From the NCBI RefSeq assembly GCF_000349325.1, contig NC_020504.1:1832053-1896052 (forward strand): a stretch of 64,000 nt of DNA, in the 5' to 3' direction. This DNA comes from Streptomyces davaonensis JCM 4913. GTDB taxonomy: Bacteria > Actinomycetota > Actinomycetes > Streptomycetales > Streptomycetaceae. The notes beneath the pieces were generated by a model. That model was given only the letters and a program-made list of their open reading frames with translations, was not told the DNA's origin and searched no databases. Below are positions 1-9,057 of this stretch, piece after piece. The first letter of the stretch is position 1. Each line of letters opens with the position of its first letter. The position numbers and the translations under genes are program-made.

Positions 1-80
1 CCCTCAAGCCGGACCTCCTGCGGAAGCTGCGCGCCGTGCAGGAGAACTTCGTCTGCGCGCTGCTCAAGGGCAAGAGCTAG
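1..80 (+). CDS. C-terminal end of an unidentified protein (cut by window start)
   Basis: An open frame entering from the left edge reads 25 residues, with ENFVCALLKGKS at its end, and stops at TAG 78-80. Codon use is typical Streptomyces, with G or C in third positions. It converges with the ABC-F gene three bases later. The fragment is too short to assign a family. Confidence 0.5.
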   Translation, partial: LKPDLLRKLRAVQENFVCALLKGKS

Positions 81-83
81 GCG

Positions 84-1724
84 CTAGCGCTCGGTCACCT
101 TGCCGTCGGCCACCTCCAGGCGCCGGGTGACATGGACCGCGTCCAGCATGCGCCGGTCGTGGGTCACCAGCAGGAGGGTGCCCTCGTAGGAGTCGAGGGC
201 CGACTCCAGTTGCTCGATGGCGGGCAGGTCGAGGTGGTTGGTCGGCTCGTCGAGGACGAGGAGGTTGACGCCCCGGCCCTGGAGCAGGGCCAGGGCGGCC
301 CTCGTCCGCTCGCCGGGTGAGAGGGTGGCCGCCGGGCGCAGCACATGGTCCGACTTCAGGCCGAACTTGGCCAGGAGAGTACGGACTTCGACCGGTTCGG
401 TGTCGGGTACGGCCGCGCAGAAGGCGTCCAGCAGCGACTCCTCGCCGTGGAACAGCTTGCGGGCCTGGTCGACCTCGCCGACCAGCACGCCCGAGCCGAG
501 CGTCGACTCCCCCGCGGTCAGGGGGATACGGCCGAGCAGGGCGCCCAGGAGCGTCGACTTGCCCGCGCCGTTGGCGCCGGTGACGGCGACCCGGTCCGCC
601 CAGTCGATCTGGAGGGAGACCGGACCGAGGGTGAAGTCCCCCCGGCGCACCTCCGCGTCGCGCAGGGTGGTCACCACCGCGCCGGAGCGGGGCGCGGAGG
701 CGATCTCCATGCGCAGTTCCCACTCCTTGCGCGGCTCCTCGACCACGTCGAGGCGCTCGATCATGCGCTGGGTCTGGCGGGCCTTGGCGGCCTGCTTCTC
801 GCTGGCCTCGCTGCGGAACTTGCGGCCGATCTTGTCGTTGTCGTTGCCCGACTTGCGGCGCGCGTTCTTCACGCCCTTGTCCATCCAGGCGCGCTGCATC
901 TGCGCCCGGTCCTGGAGGGCGGCCTTCTTGTCGGCGTACTCCTCGTAGTCCTCGCGCGCGTGCCTGCGGGCGACGTCGCGCTCCTCCAGGTAGGCCGCGT
1001 AGCCACCGCCGTAGAGGTTGATCTGCTGCTGGGCGAGGTCGAGTTCGAGGACCTTGGTGACGGTGCGGGTGAGGAACTCGCGGTCGTGGCTGACGACGAC
1101 GGTGCCGGCCCGCAGGCCGCCGACGAAGCGTTCCAGGCGTTCCAGGCCGTCCAGGTCGAGGTCGTTGGTGGGCTCGTCGAGGAGGAAGACGTCGTAGCGG
1201 GAGAGCAGCAGGGAGGCGAGTCCGGCGCGGGCCGCCTGACCACCGGAGAGCGCGGTCATCGGCTGGTCCAGGTCCACGGCCAGGCCCAGCGAGTCGGCGA
1301 TCTCCTCCGCGCGCTCGTCGAGGTCGGCGCCGCCGAGGTCCAGCCAGCGTTCCAGGCTGGTGGCGTAGGCGTCGTCCGCGCCCGGGGCGCCGTCGACCAG
1401 GGCCTGGGTGGCCTCGTCCATGGTGCGCTGGGCCTCGGCGACGCCGGTGCGCCGGGCCAGGAACTGGCGGACGGTCTCACCGGGCCGCCGCTCCGGCTCC
1501 TGCGGCAGGTGGCCGACGGTCGCGGTCGGCGGGGAGAGCCGCAGCTCCCCCTCCTCCGGCGCGGCGAGCCCGGCGAGCAGCTTGAGCAGCGTGGACTTCC
1601 CGGCGCCGTTGGCCCCGACCAGGCCGATCACATCTCCGGGCGCGACAACGAGGTCGAGCCCACTGAACAGGGCACGGTCACCGTGTCCGGCGGCGAGGTT
1701 CTTGACGACGAGGGTGGCGGTCAC
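84..1724 (-). CDS. ABC-F family ATP-binding protein (duplicated ATPase, no membrane domain)
   Basis: A 546-residue soluble ATPase with two ABC cassettes in one chain. Cassette 1 has Walker A GANGAGKST at about residues 37-45, signature LSGGQ and Walker B LLDEPTNDLD. Cassette 2 has GANGAGKST at about 380, signature LSPGE and LVLDEPTNHLD. A charged linker rich in Lys/Arg/Glu separates them, as in ABC-F proteins that bind the ribosome E site. No transmembrane segment is present, so this is a translation factor or antibiotic-protection protein rather than a transporter subunit. The ATG start is used. Which ABC-F subgroup it belongs to cannot be decided by eye. Only about 157 bases separate it from the gene upstream on the same strand. 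Confidence 0.93.
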   Translation of the reverse strand: MTATLVVKNLAAGHGDRALFSGLDLVVAPGDVIGLVGANGAGKSTLLKLLAGLAAPEEGELRLSPPTATVGHLPQEPERRPGETVRQFLARRTGVAEAQRTMDEATQALVDGAPGADDAYATSLERWLDLGGADLDERAEEIADSLGLAVDLDQPMTALSGGQAARAGLASLLLSRYDVFLLDEPTNDLDLDGLERLERFVGGLRAGTVVVSHDREFLTRTVTKVLELDLAQQQINLYGGGYAAYLEERDVARRHAREDYEEYADKKAALQDRAQMQRAWMDKGVKNARRKSGNDNDKIGRKFRSEASEKQAAKARQTQRMIERLDVVEEPRKEWELRMEIASAPRSGAVVTTLRDAEVRRGDFTLGPVSLQIDWADRVAVTGANGAGKSTLLGALLGRIPLTAGESTLGSGVLVGEVDQARKLFHGEESLLDAFCAAVPDTEPVEVRTLLAKFGLKSDHVLRPAATLSPGERTRAALALLQGRGVNLLVLDEPTNHLDLPAIEQLESALDSYEGTLLLVTHDRRMLDAVHVTRRLEVADGKVTER

Positions 1725-1789
1725 AGGGAGCGATCCTAATCGCCGGGCAGCACGACACGCGTCCCGGTTTACCCGCGCGCAAGATCACC

Positions 1790-1850
1790 GGCCCGGCAGC
1801 GCCCCGACAGGGGCGCGGGGAACTGCGCGACAAGCCACGACGGAGCAGCA
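1790..1850. repeat. Dispersed Streptomyces intergenic repeat with short hairpin
   Basis: Between the ABC-F gene and the unknown protein lies a hairpin, GCGCCCC-GACA-GGGGCGC (1799-1816), followed by GGGGAACTGCGCGACAAGCC. I recognise this string as a very frequent intergenic element in Streptomyces chromosomes. It may terminate transcription of the minus-strand gene at 1882. The copy is not linked to any gene of its own. Confidence 0.55.
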
Positions 1851-1881
1851 GCCGCCACACGACCTACCGCGGCACCGACCC

Positions 1882-2904
1882 TCAGCGAGCCATCGCCTCC
1901 ACCAGCACGCTCCCCGATGTCCGCGCCACCACGAACGACTCCCCCTTCACCGCCTTCGCATCCAACGCGATCCGATGCCGCCCCGCCTCCAGGACACCAT
2001 CGAAGACCTCGTGCGCATGCGTGCGGTACAGCCGATCCAGCCGGTACGCCGTCAGCCGCACCCGGCACGGAGACGTCACCTCCACACCCGCCTCCCCGTC
2101 CGCCGCGACAAGCCGGGTCAGCCGACGCTGCTGCACCGGGCTGCGATCCAGGGCGTGCTCTATCTGGGCGACCAGCAGCGGGACGATCGGAGCAAGACCG
2201 TCGACGTAAGCCACCTCCACCCCGGCCCGGTCGAACGCGGAGCGCACCGCGGCACGTTCCTCCTCCGTGACTGCCCGCCCGAAGGCGACGGCGCCGTAAG
2301 CCTTCAGTTCATCGGCGGGAACCCCGTCCGCGTCACGGGTGATGTCGGCACCGATCCCGATCGTGCGCAGGGCCGCGGCGAGCTTGGCCAGCAGCGCCAC
2401 CCGGGCGCCGATGAGCAGAACCCGTCGGCGGCCGACGGCGGGCGCCTCGTCGAGGAGGGAGGCCAGCGCCGCCCGGTACTCGGCGCCCTGGAAGCGGAAG
2501 GGCCCTATGCCGTGATAGCCGTTGAGCTCCAGATCGACGTGTTCATCGGTCTGCCAGGCGAAGTCCCGCCAGATGAAGTCGGGCCCGTCCGATGAGATCG
2601 CGGCGGTGACCGCGCCACAGGCCAGGCTCTCGCACTCGGGACAGCCGTAGATGACATAGCGGCCGTCCGGAAGCGGGGCGTCCGCCTCCAGCAGCAGGCT
2701 CTGGACGTGCGCGGTGAAGATCGCCGGTGGGACGTCGGAGGCCAGTGGGGAGACGGCGTCGAGGTCGGAGAGCTGGAACAGCAGCGGGCGGCCGTCGACG
2801 ATGAAGTCGACGAAGTCCCGGTGCACTTGGTAGTCACCGTTGGCGAGGACGCCACCGGCGCGTATGGCCGGTGCCAGGCCGAAGGTCGCGTACTCGGCAG
2901 ACAT
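1882..2904 (-). CDS. Conserved hypothetical protein, possible Rossmann-like C-terminal half
   Basis: Start chosen at ATG 2902-2904 (MSAEYATFGL, 340 residues). The reading frame stays open upstream, but that part overlaps the divergent oxidase gene and is compositionally an antisense shadow. The N-terminal half has a Cys cluster, CPECESLAC, at about residue 100 that could bind metal. The middle has a beta-strand/turn, RRRVLLIGARVALLAKL, resembling a dinucleotide-binding fold but without a clean GxGxxG. I do not recognise the family. It is divergent from the D-amino-acid oxidase gene with 66 bases between the starts, so the two may share a control region. Confidence 0.75.
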   Translation of the reverse strand: MSAEYATFGLAPAIRAGGVLANGDYQVHRDFVDFIVDGRPLLFQLSDLDAVSPLASDVPPAIFTAHVQSLLLEADAPLPDGRYVIYGCPECESLACGAVTAAISSDGPDFIWRDFAWQTDEHVDLELNGYHGIGPFRFQGAEYRAALASLLDEAPAVGRRRVLLIGARVALLAKLAAALRTIGIGADITRDADGVPADELKAYGAVAFGRAVTEEERAAVRSAFDRAGVEVAYVDGLAPIVPLLVAQIEHALDRSPVQQRRLTRLVAADGEAGVEVTSPCRVRLTAYRLDRLYRTHAHEVFDGVLEAGRHRIALDAKAVKGESFVVARTSGSVLVEAMAR

Positions 2905-2970
2905 GCTGTGAGTATCCCCAGCGCGGGGGTGATGTGAGCACGGCATGGCACATTCCGCTACGGTCCACGC

Positions 2971-3921
2971 GTGGAGATCGGGCGGAACGACGAAGTCATC
3001 GTGGTCGGCGGCGGGGTCATCGGCCTGACCACGGCACTGGTGCTGGCCGAGCGGGGCCGCCGGGTCCGGGTGTGGACCCGGGACCCCGTCGAGCGGACCA
3101 CCTCGGCCGTCGCGGGCGCGCTCTGGTGGCCGTACAAGATCGAACCGCTCGCCCTGGCCCGGGAGTGGGCCCTGCGGTCGCTGGAGGTGTACGCGGAGCT
3201 GGCGGGCGACCCCGACGCCACCGGCGTACGCATGATCGAGGGGGTATTGGGCGAAGGGGAGCTGGACGGGGCGGACGCCTGGGCGGCCGGGCGGGTGCCG
3301 GGGCTGCGGGGGACGACAGAGGCGGAGTACGGCGGGGCGGGGCTGTGGGCGCGGCTGCCGCTCATCGACATGTCGACTCATCTGCCGTGGCTGAGGGAAC
3401 GGTTCCGCAGTGCGGGCGGGACGATCGAGACCCGTACCGTCTCCTCGCTCACCGAGGCCGAGGCGCCCGTCGTGGTCAACTGCACCGGCCTCGGCGCCCG
3501 CGAGCTGGTTCCCGACCCTTCGCTGCGGCCCGTGCGCGGGCAGCTGGTGGTCGTGGAGAACCCGGGCATCGACACCTGGCTCACCTCCAGTGACGCCGCC
3601 GGGGAGATGGCGTACTTCTTTCCGCAGCCGGGGCGGCTGCTGCTCGGCGGCACCGCGGACGAGGGCGCCTGGTCGCTGGAGCCGGATCCCAAGGTGGCCG
3701 AGGCGATCGTGCGGCGCTGTGCCGAGCTGCGGCCGGAGATCGCCGAAGCTCGGGTCCTGGCGCACCGGGTGGGGCTGCGGCCGGTGCGGGACGCGGTCCG
3801 GCTGGAGCGCGAACTCCTGCCGGACGGACGGGTGCTGGTGCACAACTACGGCCATGGCGGCGCCGGGGTGACGGTGGCCTGGGGCTGCGCGGAGGAGGCG
3901 TCCGCCCTCGCCTCCGGCTGA
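2971..3921 (+). CDS. FAD-dependent D-amino-acid oxidase
   Basis: 316 residues from GTG 2971. The N-terminus carries the FAD-binding beta-alpha-beta motif VIVVGGGVIGLTTALVLAERG (glycines at about 13-18). The C-terminus has HNYGHGGAGVTVAWGCA, the conserved D-amino-acid oxidase signature near the flavin. The internal GALWWPYKIEP and RPVRDAVRLE (substrate-carboxylate Arg region) also fit. The reaction expected of the family is D-amino acid + O2 + H2O to 2-oxo acid, NH3 and H2O2. Length is normal for bacterial DAAO and no secretion signal is seen. Its stop is four bases from the convergent BCCT transporter stop. Substrate preference is not readable. Confidence 0.92.
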   Translation: MEIGRNDEVIVVGGGVIGLTTALVLAERGRRVRVWTRDPVERTTSAVAGALWWPYKIEPLALAREWALRSLEVYAELAGDPDATGVRMIEGVLGEGELDGADAWAAGRVPGLRGTTEAEYGGAGLWARLPLIDMSTHLPWLRERFRSAGGTIETRTVSSLTEAEAPVVVNCTGLGARELVPDPSLRPVRGQLVVVENPGIDTWLTSSDAAGEMAYFFPQPGRLLLGGTADEGAWSLEPDPKVAEAIVRRCAELRPEIAEARVLAHRVGLRPVRDAVRLERELLPDGRVLVHNYGHGGAGVTVAWGCAEEASALASG

Positions 3922-3925
3922 GCGC

Positions 3926-5602
3926 TCATGCGTGGTCGTGGCCCAGCGGGTCGCCCTCGATCTCGGTGCCGGGCCCCGGGCCGACCTTGAGTTCGAAGTC
4001 GCCGTCGTACTCGCGGTGGCCCGTGATCACGGCCAGCTTCACGGCCTCGCTGCCCATCTCGGTGCGCACGATGACGGGGTCCCGGCGCAGGTCGCGCATG
4101 AGGGCGACACACATGCCGATCATGACGAGGACGAAGGGCGCGGCGGCCAGGATCGTGAGGTTCTGGAGGCCGGTGAGCGCGTCGCCCTGCCCGCTGCCGA
4201 CGAGCAGCATGATGGCGGCGACGGCGCCGGTCACGACGCCCCAGAACACCACGACGAAGCGGGCCGGTTCGAGGGCACCCTTCTGGGAGAGGGTGCCCAT
4301 CACGATGGAGGCTGCGTCGGCGCCGGAGACGAAGAAGATGCCGACCAGGACCATCACGAGCAGACTGGTGGCCGTAGCGATGGGGAACTCCTGGAGCAGG
4401 CCGAAGAGTTGACCCTCGGGAGTGTCCTCGCCGCTGAGCCCGCCGCCCTCCTTCACCTTCATCGCCGTACCGCCGAAGATGGCGAACCAGACCAGGCTGA
4501 CGCTGCTCGGCACCAGGATGACCCCGCCGACGAACTGCCGGATGGTGCGGCCCCGGCTGATCCGGGCGATGAACATGCCGACGAAGGGCGTCCAGGAGAT
4601 CCACCAGGCCCAGTAGAAGACGGTCCAGCTGCCGAGCCAGTCCGCGACCCCCTCACCGGCGCTGGCCTCGGTGCGGCCGACGAGCTGGGGCAGATCGCCG
4701 AGGTAGGCGAAGATCGAGGTGGGCAGCAGATCGAGCACGATGATCGTGGGGCCCGCGATGAACACGAAGACCGCGAGGATCAGGGCGAGCACCATGTTGG
4801 TGTTGGACAGCCACTGGATGCCCCGTTCGACGCCGGAGACGGCCGAGGCGACGAAGGCCAGGGTCAGTACGGCGATGATGGCGACGAGCAGGCCCTCGCT
4901 GACGTCGTCCATCCAGTCCAGCTCCTGGAACCCGGAGCCGATCTGGAGCGCGCCGAGGCCGAGGGAGGCGGCGGAGCCGAAGACGGTGGCGATGATCGCG
5001 AGGATGTCGATCACCCGGCCCCCGGCGCCGCTCGCGTGCCTCTCGCCGATGAGCGGGGTGAAGACGGCGCTGATGGTCTGGCGGCGGCGCCTGCGGAAGG
5101 TGCTGTAGGCGATGGCGAGGCCGACCACGGCGTAGATCGCCCAGGGGTGCAGCGTCCAGTGGAAGAGGGTGGTCGCCATCGCCGTCTCCATGCGCTCGGC
5201 GGAGTCGGCGGGGGTGGTGCCGGGCGGTGGGGTCGTGTAGTGCGCGAGCGGCTCGCTGACCCCGTAGAACATCAGGCCGATGCCCATGCCCGCGCTGAAC
5301 ATCATGGCGACCCAGGACACGGTGCGGAACTCGGGCTGCTCGCCCTCGGCACCGAGGTGGATCCGGCCGTAGCGGCTGATCGCGAGCCAGAGGGCGAAGA
5401 CGACGAAGCAGGAGGCGGCGAGCATGAAGGCCCAGCCGCCGTTGTGGATCAGGCCGTTGAGCATCCTGCTGGAGACGCTCTCCAGCGAATCCGTTGCCGT
5501 CCAGCCCCAGATCACGAAGGCCACGGTGATGACGGCGGTGACACCGAACACCACCCGGTCGGTGTCACCGCTCTTCCTCAGGTCTTCCGTCAACTGCGGC
5601 AC
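3926..5602 (-). CDS. BCCT family betaine/choline/carnitine transporter
   Basis: 558 residues with twelve evident hydrophobic helices and the hallmark BCCT core WAWWISWTPFVGMFIARIS at about residues 330-350, followed by RGRT. The family imports quaternary-ammonium osmolytes with Na+ or H+. The C-terminal tail of about 60 hydrophilic residues could be the osmosensing cytoplasmic tail. The start is GTG 5602. A GGAAG is almost directly against it, so the start is plausible but not certain; no better in-frame start with a ribosome site follows before the first helix. A 16-bp palindrome and a CATAAT -10-like box lie just upstream. It sits downstream of the peptidase genes on the same strand after a 79-base gap. 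Confidence 0.92.
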   Translation of the reverse strand: MPQLTEDLRKSGDTDRVVFGVTAVITVAFVIWGWTATDSLESVSSRMLNGLIHNGGWAFMLAASCFVVFALWLAISRYGRIHLGAEGEQPEFRTVSWVAMMFSAGMGIGLMFYGVSEPLAHYTTPPPGTTPADSAERMETAMATTLFHWTLHPWAIYAVVGLAIAYSTFRRRRRQTISAVFTPLIGERHASGAGGRVIDILAIIATVFGSAASLGLGALQIGSGFQELDWMDDVSEGLLVAIIAVLTLAFVASAVSGVERGIQWLSNTNMVLALILAVFVFIAGPTIIVLDLLPTSIFAYLGDLPQLVGRTEASAGEGVADWLGSWTVFYWAWWISWTPFVGMFIARISRGRTIRQFVGGVILVPSSVSLVWFAIFGGTAMKVKEGGGLSGEDTPEGQLFGLLQEFPIATATSLLVMVLVGIFFVSGADAASIVMGTLSQKGALEPARFVVVFWGVVTGAVAAIMLLVGSGQGDALTGLQNLTILAAAPFVLVMIGMCVALMRDLRRDPVIVRTEMGSEAVKLAVITGHREYDGDFELKVGPGPGTEIEGDPLGHDHA

Positions 5603-5621
5603 CTTCCATGGAAAGCCGTGA

Positions 5622-5642
5622 ATTATGTCCTGTTTTCAGGAC
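5622..5642 (-). promoter_or_regulatory. Palindrome GTCCTG-TTTT-CAGGAC beside a CATAAT -10-like box upstream of the BCCT gene
   Basis: A perfect 6+4+6 palindrome at 5627-5642 abuts CATAAT (read on the minus strand at 5627-5622), about 20 bases before the BCCT start. The AT-rich content stands out from the surroundings. The position suits an operator overlapping a promoter, or alternatively a small stem ending the upstream peptidase transcript. No -35 box is obvious. Confidence 0.4.
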
Positions 5643-5681
5643 TTCTACGGCCTACCACAGGCGCCGTCCCTCCCGGCTGTT

Positions 5682-6929
5682 TCAACAGTCGGTGTCGGGC
5701 TCCGCGATCGCGAGGTGGTACGGGGCGCGTTCGTCGAGCAGCAGCGGGACGAGGGCGCGCAGGGGCTGGCGGAGCGGGACATACGTGCCGTGCGTCCGCA
5801 CGCCGTGCAGGGCCAGTTCGTCCTTGATCCCGGCGTACTGATCGTCCGTCAGCCGGTAGCCGCAGGGCGGGTCCTGGAGCACTTCGGCGGGCTCGGCCGG
5901 GTCGTTGTCGGCGCCGCCGAGGTAGACCGGTCCGGTGTCCCGCCAGCCCGCGAGGCGGGCCGCCGAGGTGGCCGAGTCGACCTGCCGTCCCCGCTCCCCC
6001 GCGAAGGCGAACAGACCGTCCAGTGCGGCGAGTTGGGAGTCGACGCGGCGCCGGTTGTTGACCGGCTCCGGCACCTCGGTCAGAGGTTCCACCCGGCTCT
6101 CGATGAGCAGGCCGACGGTGTGCTTGACGCCGGACATGTTCCGCAGGATGCGTTCCTGACCGTCCCCGGCGACCTGCCGAATGGGCTCGCCGGTGACCGG
6201 GTCGGTCCAGATGCCGTAGGTGCCGGTGGTGTAGCCCTCGGCGCCGGCGGCGGGGCGTACGTACTCCAGCGACAGGCTCCGCGCCTCGTCGTGCAGGGCC
6301 GGGGCGGTGTTGAGGTTGCGCGGCCAGAGGTCGAAGAGGTCCTTGTCGTAGTACGGGGGTGTGCCGCCGTACTCGTGCAGGTCGTAGACCACGTCCGGCT
6401 TGCGGTCGCGGATCACCGCGGCCAGCGCGCGGCCCTCGGCGGTCCGCAGCGCGAGGTGGTCGCGGTTGATGTCGACGCCGTCGCTGTTGCCGCGGGTGTT
6501 CGCCGCCCGGCCGTCGGGATTGGCGGTGGGCACAACAAGCACGGTGGTGGAGTTCAGCAGCCGCCTGGTCCGCGCGTCGTCGCCGTAGGCCAGATCGCGG
6601 ATCGTGGTCAGACAGGCCTCGCGGCCGGACGGCTCGTCGCCGTGCTGGCTGCACACCAGCAGGACGGTACGGCTGGTGGGGCGGGTGCCGATCCGGACCA
6701 GCTGGAGCGGGCGGTCCTGTGCGGTGGTGCCGATGCGGCTGATCGACACCCGGTCGCTCGCCCAGTCTACGGCGGCGAGGAACTGCTGTTCCTCCGGCTG
6801 ACCGGTCCACCGGGCGCCGCCCGACTGCTCGAAGCCGGTGCGGGGCGGGGTGTCCGCCGCGTGCGCCGGGATCGACAGCAGGGGTGCGGCGAGGGCGGCC
6901 GCGATCACCGCGGCGATACGGGACTTCAC
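5682..6929 (-). CDS. Secreted M14 family zinc carboxypeptidase
   Basis: 415 residues with a Sec signal peptide (KSR, hydrophobic Ala/Leu core, cleavage likely after PAHA at residue 24). Zinc ligands are visible: His96 and Glu99 in QHGDEPSG, and His185 in DLHEYG. NPDGR (about 137-141) and DINRDH (about 153-158) match the M14 substrate-carboxylate region. It should remove C-terminal residues from extracellular peptides. Its ATG overlaps the stop of the upstream dipeptidyl-peptidase gene (ATGA at 6926-6929), indicating translational coupling in a two-gene protein-degradation operon. The family-typical C-terminal catalytic Glu was not pinned by eye. Confidence 0.9.
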   Translation of the reverse strand: MKSRIAAVIAAALAAPLLSIPAHAADTPPRTGFEQSGGARWTGQPEEQQFLAAVDWASDRVSISRIGTTAQDRPLQLVRIGTRPTSRTVLLVCSQHGDEPSGREACLTTIRDLAYGDDARTRRLLNSTTVLVVPTANPDGRAANTRGNSDGVDINRDHLALRTAEGRALAAVIRDRKPDVVYDLHEYGGTPPYYDKDLFDLWPRNLNTAPALHDEARSLSLEYVRPAAGAEGYTTGTYGIWTDPVTGEPIRQVAGDGQERILRNMSGVKHTVGLLIESRVEPLTEVPEPVNNRRRVDSQLAALDGLFAFAGERGRQVDSATSAARLAGWRDTGPVYLGGADNDPAEPAEVLQDPPCGYRLTDDQYAGIKDELALHGVRTHGTYVPLRQPLRALVPLLLDERAPYHLAIAEPDTDC

Positions 6930-8866
6930 GATGCCTCCGGGACTCGCTCGGCGGTGCGCGGTTCACGTACGCCCTCCAGGAAGGCGTCGCCGGGGTCCGC
7001 CGCCGCGCCGGAGCCGGCCTTGCGGAAGGCGTCGGCGCCGCCGACCAGCGGCACCTTGGCCGAGGTGCGGGACAGGTCGAGCGTCAGGGTCGGCTTGGTG
7101 GAGGGCGGGTCGATGAGGTCCTTGTCGGTGCCCGCGACGATGAGTGCGAGGCGGTGACCGGCCGGGACGACATGGTCGGTGGCGGCCAGGTCGAGAGTGA
7201 CGGTGTACGGCCTGCCGGGCGTGAGGGGCGCTCCTGCGAACGAGGCGAGGTCGGTCCAACCCCGGCTCAGGATCGTGTAGTCGACGTCCGCCGTCTTCGC
7301 TGCCGTCTCCTTGAAGCAGGCGCTGTCGCCGGTGGTGCTCGCGCCCCAGCAGGTGCGCTCGGTGAGGGTGGTGATGCCCTCGCCCGCTGCGGCGTAGTCG
7401 CGGATGGTGTCGGGGCCGAGGTCCACGAGGACGGCCGAGAGATGGGCCGTGGCCGTGGTCGGGGTGGCGGTGACGGTGACCTTCGAGGAGCCGGACAGGC
7501 GCAGGTCGCGGGTGAGCGGTGCGGTGGTGAAGCCCGCCTTGTCCGGCGTGGATCGATCGATGGACGCGGCCCAGTCGGTCTCGTCGTGCGCGGGGTCGTC
7601 GGTGAACGACTCGGTGCCTGTGCCCGGATTCAGACCGAGCGCGCCGACGCCCTCCTGGGCTCCCTCGGCGGGGCGCAGGGTCGTCCTGTCGGTGCCGCGC
7701 GGCGGCCATGCCTGGGAGGTGACCCACTGGTCGGGCCGGCGTTCGATGTCGGCGATCGGTTCGTCGTCGATGCCGTTGTCGTAGCCGAGGAGTTCATGGT
7801 CGAACCAGCGGTGCAGGGTGTTCACCCATTCGGCGCGCCGGAAGTCGAAGGGGTCGACATGGCCGGTCTGGGAGAGCCAGATCTTGCGCTCCACGCCGTT
7901 CCTGGCGAGGGCGTCCCACCACTGGCCGAAGTGCTTGGTACGGACGTTGAGGTCCTGCATGCCGTGGATGACGAAGACACTGGCCTCGACCTGGTCGGCG
8001 TCCGGCACGTAGTTCCGCTCGCTCCACAGCGGCGTCCAGTCGCCGGTGCGCGGGGCGCCGTCGACGATCTTCTGCTGTACGGCGGTGCAGCGGGCGCGGG
8101 CGTCGGGGCTCTCGACGTAGTTCGACAGCCAGTCGGGGCCTGAGTCGAAGAGCGGGGCGCCCTGGGCGAAGTAGTAGTCGTACCAGGAGGAGATGGCGCC
8201 GATGGGGACGATGGTCTCCAGTCCCTCGACCCCGGTCGCGGCGACGCCGTTGGCGATGGTGCCGTCGTAGCTCTTGCCGATCATGCCGGTCTTGCCGTTG
8301 GTCCAGCTCGTGGCCGTGGCGCGGGTGGTGCCGGTACGGGTCGTGTACGCCTTCCCGCGGCCGTTGAGCCAGTCGACGACGGCCTTGGCGGACTGGATGT
8401 CGGAGCGGCCGCCGACGTCGACGCAGCCGTCGGAGCGGTTGGTGCCGGCGAGGTCGACGCCGACGAAGGCGTAGCCGCGCGGCACGAAGTAGTTGTCGTA
8501 GTACAGCGGCATCTGGACGACGTCGCCGTCGGCGTCGTACGTCTTCTTCTGGCTCTCGTTGCCCCGTCCGCAGCAGGAGTAGTAGGGGCTGGCGTCCATG
8601 ATGACGGGGATCTTGCGGCCCCGCTGGGCGGGTTCGCTGGGGCGGACGATGTCGACGGCGACGCGGTCGGTGCGTCCGTCGGCGTCGCCGTCGAGCCCGG
8701 TGTCCACCCAGACGGCCTCGCGGATGGCGGCGTCGTAGGAGTAGACGGGTTCACTCGTGCGCGGGCCCGCTTGGGCCGTCGCCGGGGTGAGGAAGGTGGC
8801 CATCAGGGCGGCCGTGGCCGCCGTCGCGAGCGGTCTCCAGATCGTGAAGCGCATGCGTATTGGCAT
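6926..8866 (-). CDS. Secreted Xaa-Pro dipeptidyl-peptidase-like serine hydrolase (S15/CocE type)
   Basis: About 646 residues. The catalytic triad is legible: Ser in GKSYDGT (about residue 200), Asp in the GMQDLNVRT stretch (about 305) and His in TGHVDPF (about 336). The C-terminal beta-sandwich domain typical of the X-Pro/CocE/NonD family follows. A signal peptide with an Ala/Thr-rich core ends near TAQA. In-frame ATGs occur at 8881, 8866 and 8854 with no strong ribosome site before any; 8866 is a compromise. Two of these starts lie inside a perfect palindrome. It likely cleaves X-Pro dipeptides from peptides handled with the coupled M14 carboxypeptidase, though esterase activity is an alternative in this family. 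Confidence 0.88.
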   Translation of the reverse strand: MPIRMRFTIWRPLATAATAALMATFLTPATAQAGPRTSEPVYSYDAAIREAVWVDTGLDGDADGRTDRVAVDIVRPSEPAQRGRKIPVIMDASPYYSCCGRGNESQKKTYDADGDVVQMPLYYDNYFVPRGYAFVGVDLAGTNRSDGCVDVGGRSDIQSAKAVVDWLNGRGKAYTTRTGTTRATATSWTNGKTGMIGKSYDGTIANGVAATGVEGLETIVPIGAISSWYDYYFAQGAPLFDSGPDWLSNYVESPDARARCTAVQQKIVDGAPRTGDWTPLWSERNYVPDADQVEASVFVIHGMQDLNVRTKHFGQWWDALARNGVERKIWLSQTGHVDPFDFRRAEWVNTLHRWFDHELLGYDNGIDDEPIADIERRPDQWVTSQAWPPRGTDRTTLRPAEGAQEGVGALGLNPGTGTESFTDDPAHDETDWAASIDRSTPDKAGFTTAPLTRDLRLSGSSKVTVTATPTTATAHLSAVLVDLGPDTIRDYAAAGEGITTLTERTCWGASTTGDSACFKETAAKTADVDYTILSRGWTDLASFAGAPLTPGRPYTVTLDLAATDHVVPAGHRLALIVAGTDKDLIDPPSTKPTLTLDLSRTSAKVPLVGGADAFRKAGSGAAADPGDAFLEGVREPRTAERVPEAS

Positions 8867-8870
8867 GCGC
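8849..8870. repeat. Perfect palindrome GCGCATGC-N6-GCATGCGC over the peptidase start codons
   Basis: Eight-base arms with a 6-base spacer (GTATTG on the plus strand). Both candidate ATG codons of the dipeptidyl-peptidase (8866 and 8854) fall within the arms. It could be an operator or an mRNA hairpin that hides the start. A chance GCATGC palindrome is possible. Confidence 0.45.
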
Positions 8871-9057
8871 GGACGGTACATCGGTCAACTGCCGTGCAGA
8901 AGAGGGCAATCGGACGCACTGAGTGGTCAGAGGTGAGCTGTCGGCTCGTGTCGGCCGAATGGCGATCGTGTGACAGCCGGGCCTGTGGACACCTGCGGGG
9001 GCACAGGGACTGAATAGAGTCCGAACAGACTTCGGTCCCCGACGACTTGGAGCTTTC

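Noticed and set aside
345..1739. Long plus-strand frame opposite the ABC-F gene
   Set aside because: Antisense shadow typical of high-GC DNA; the minus frame has all ABC motifs.
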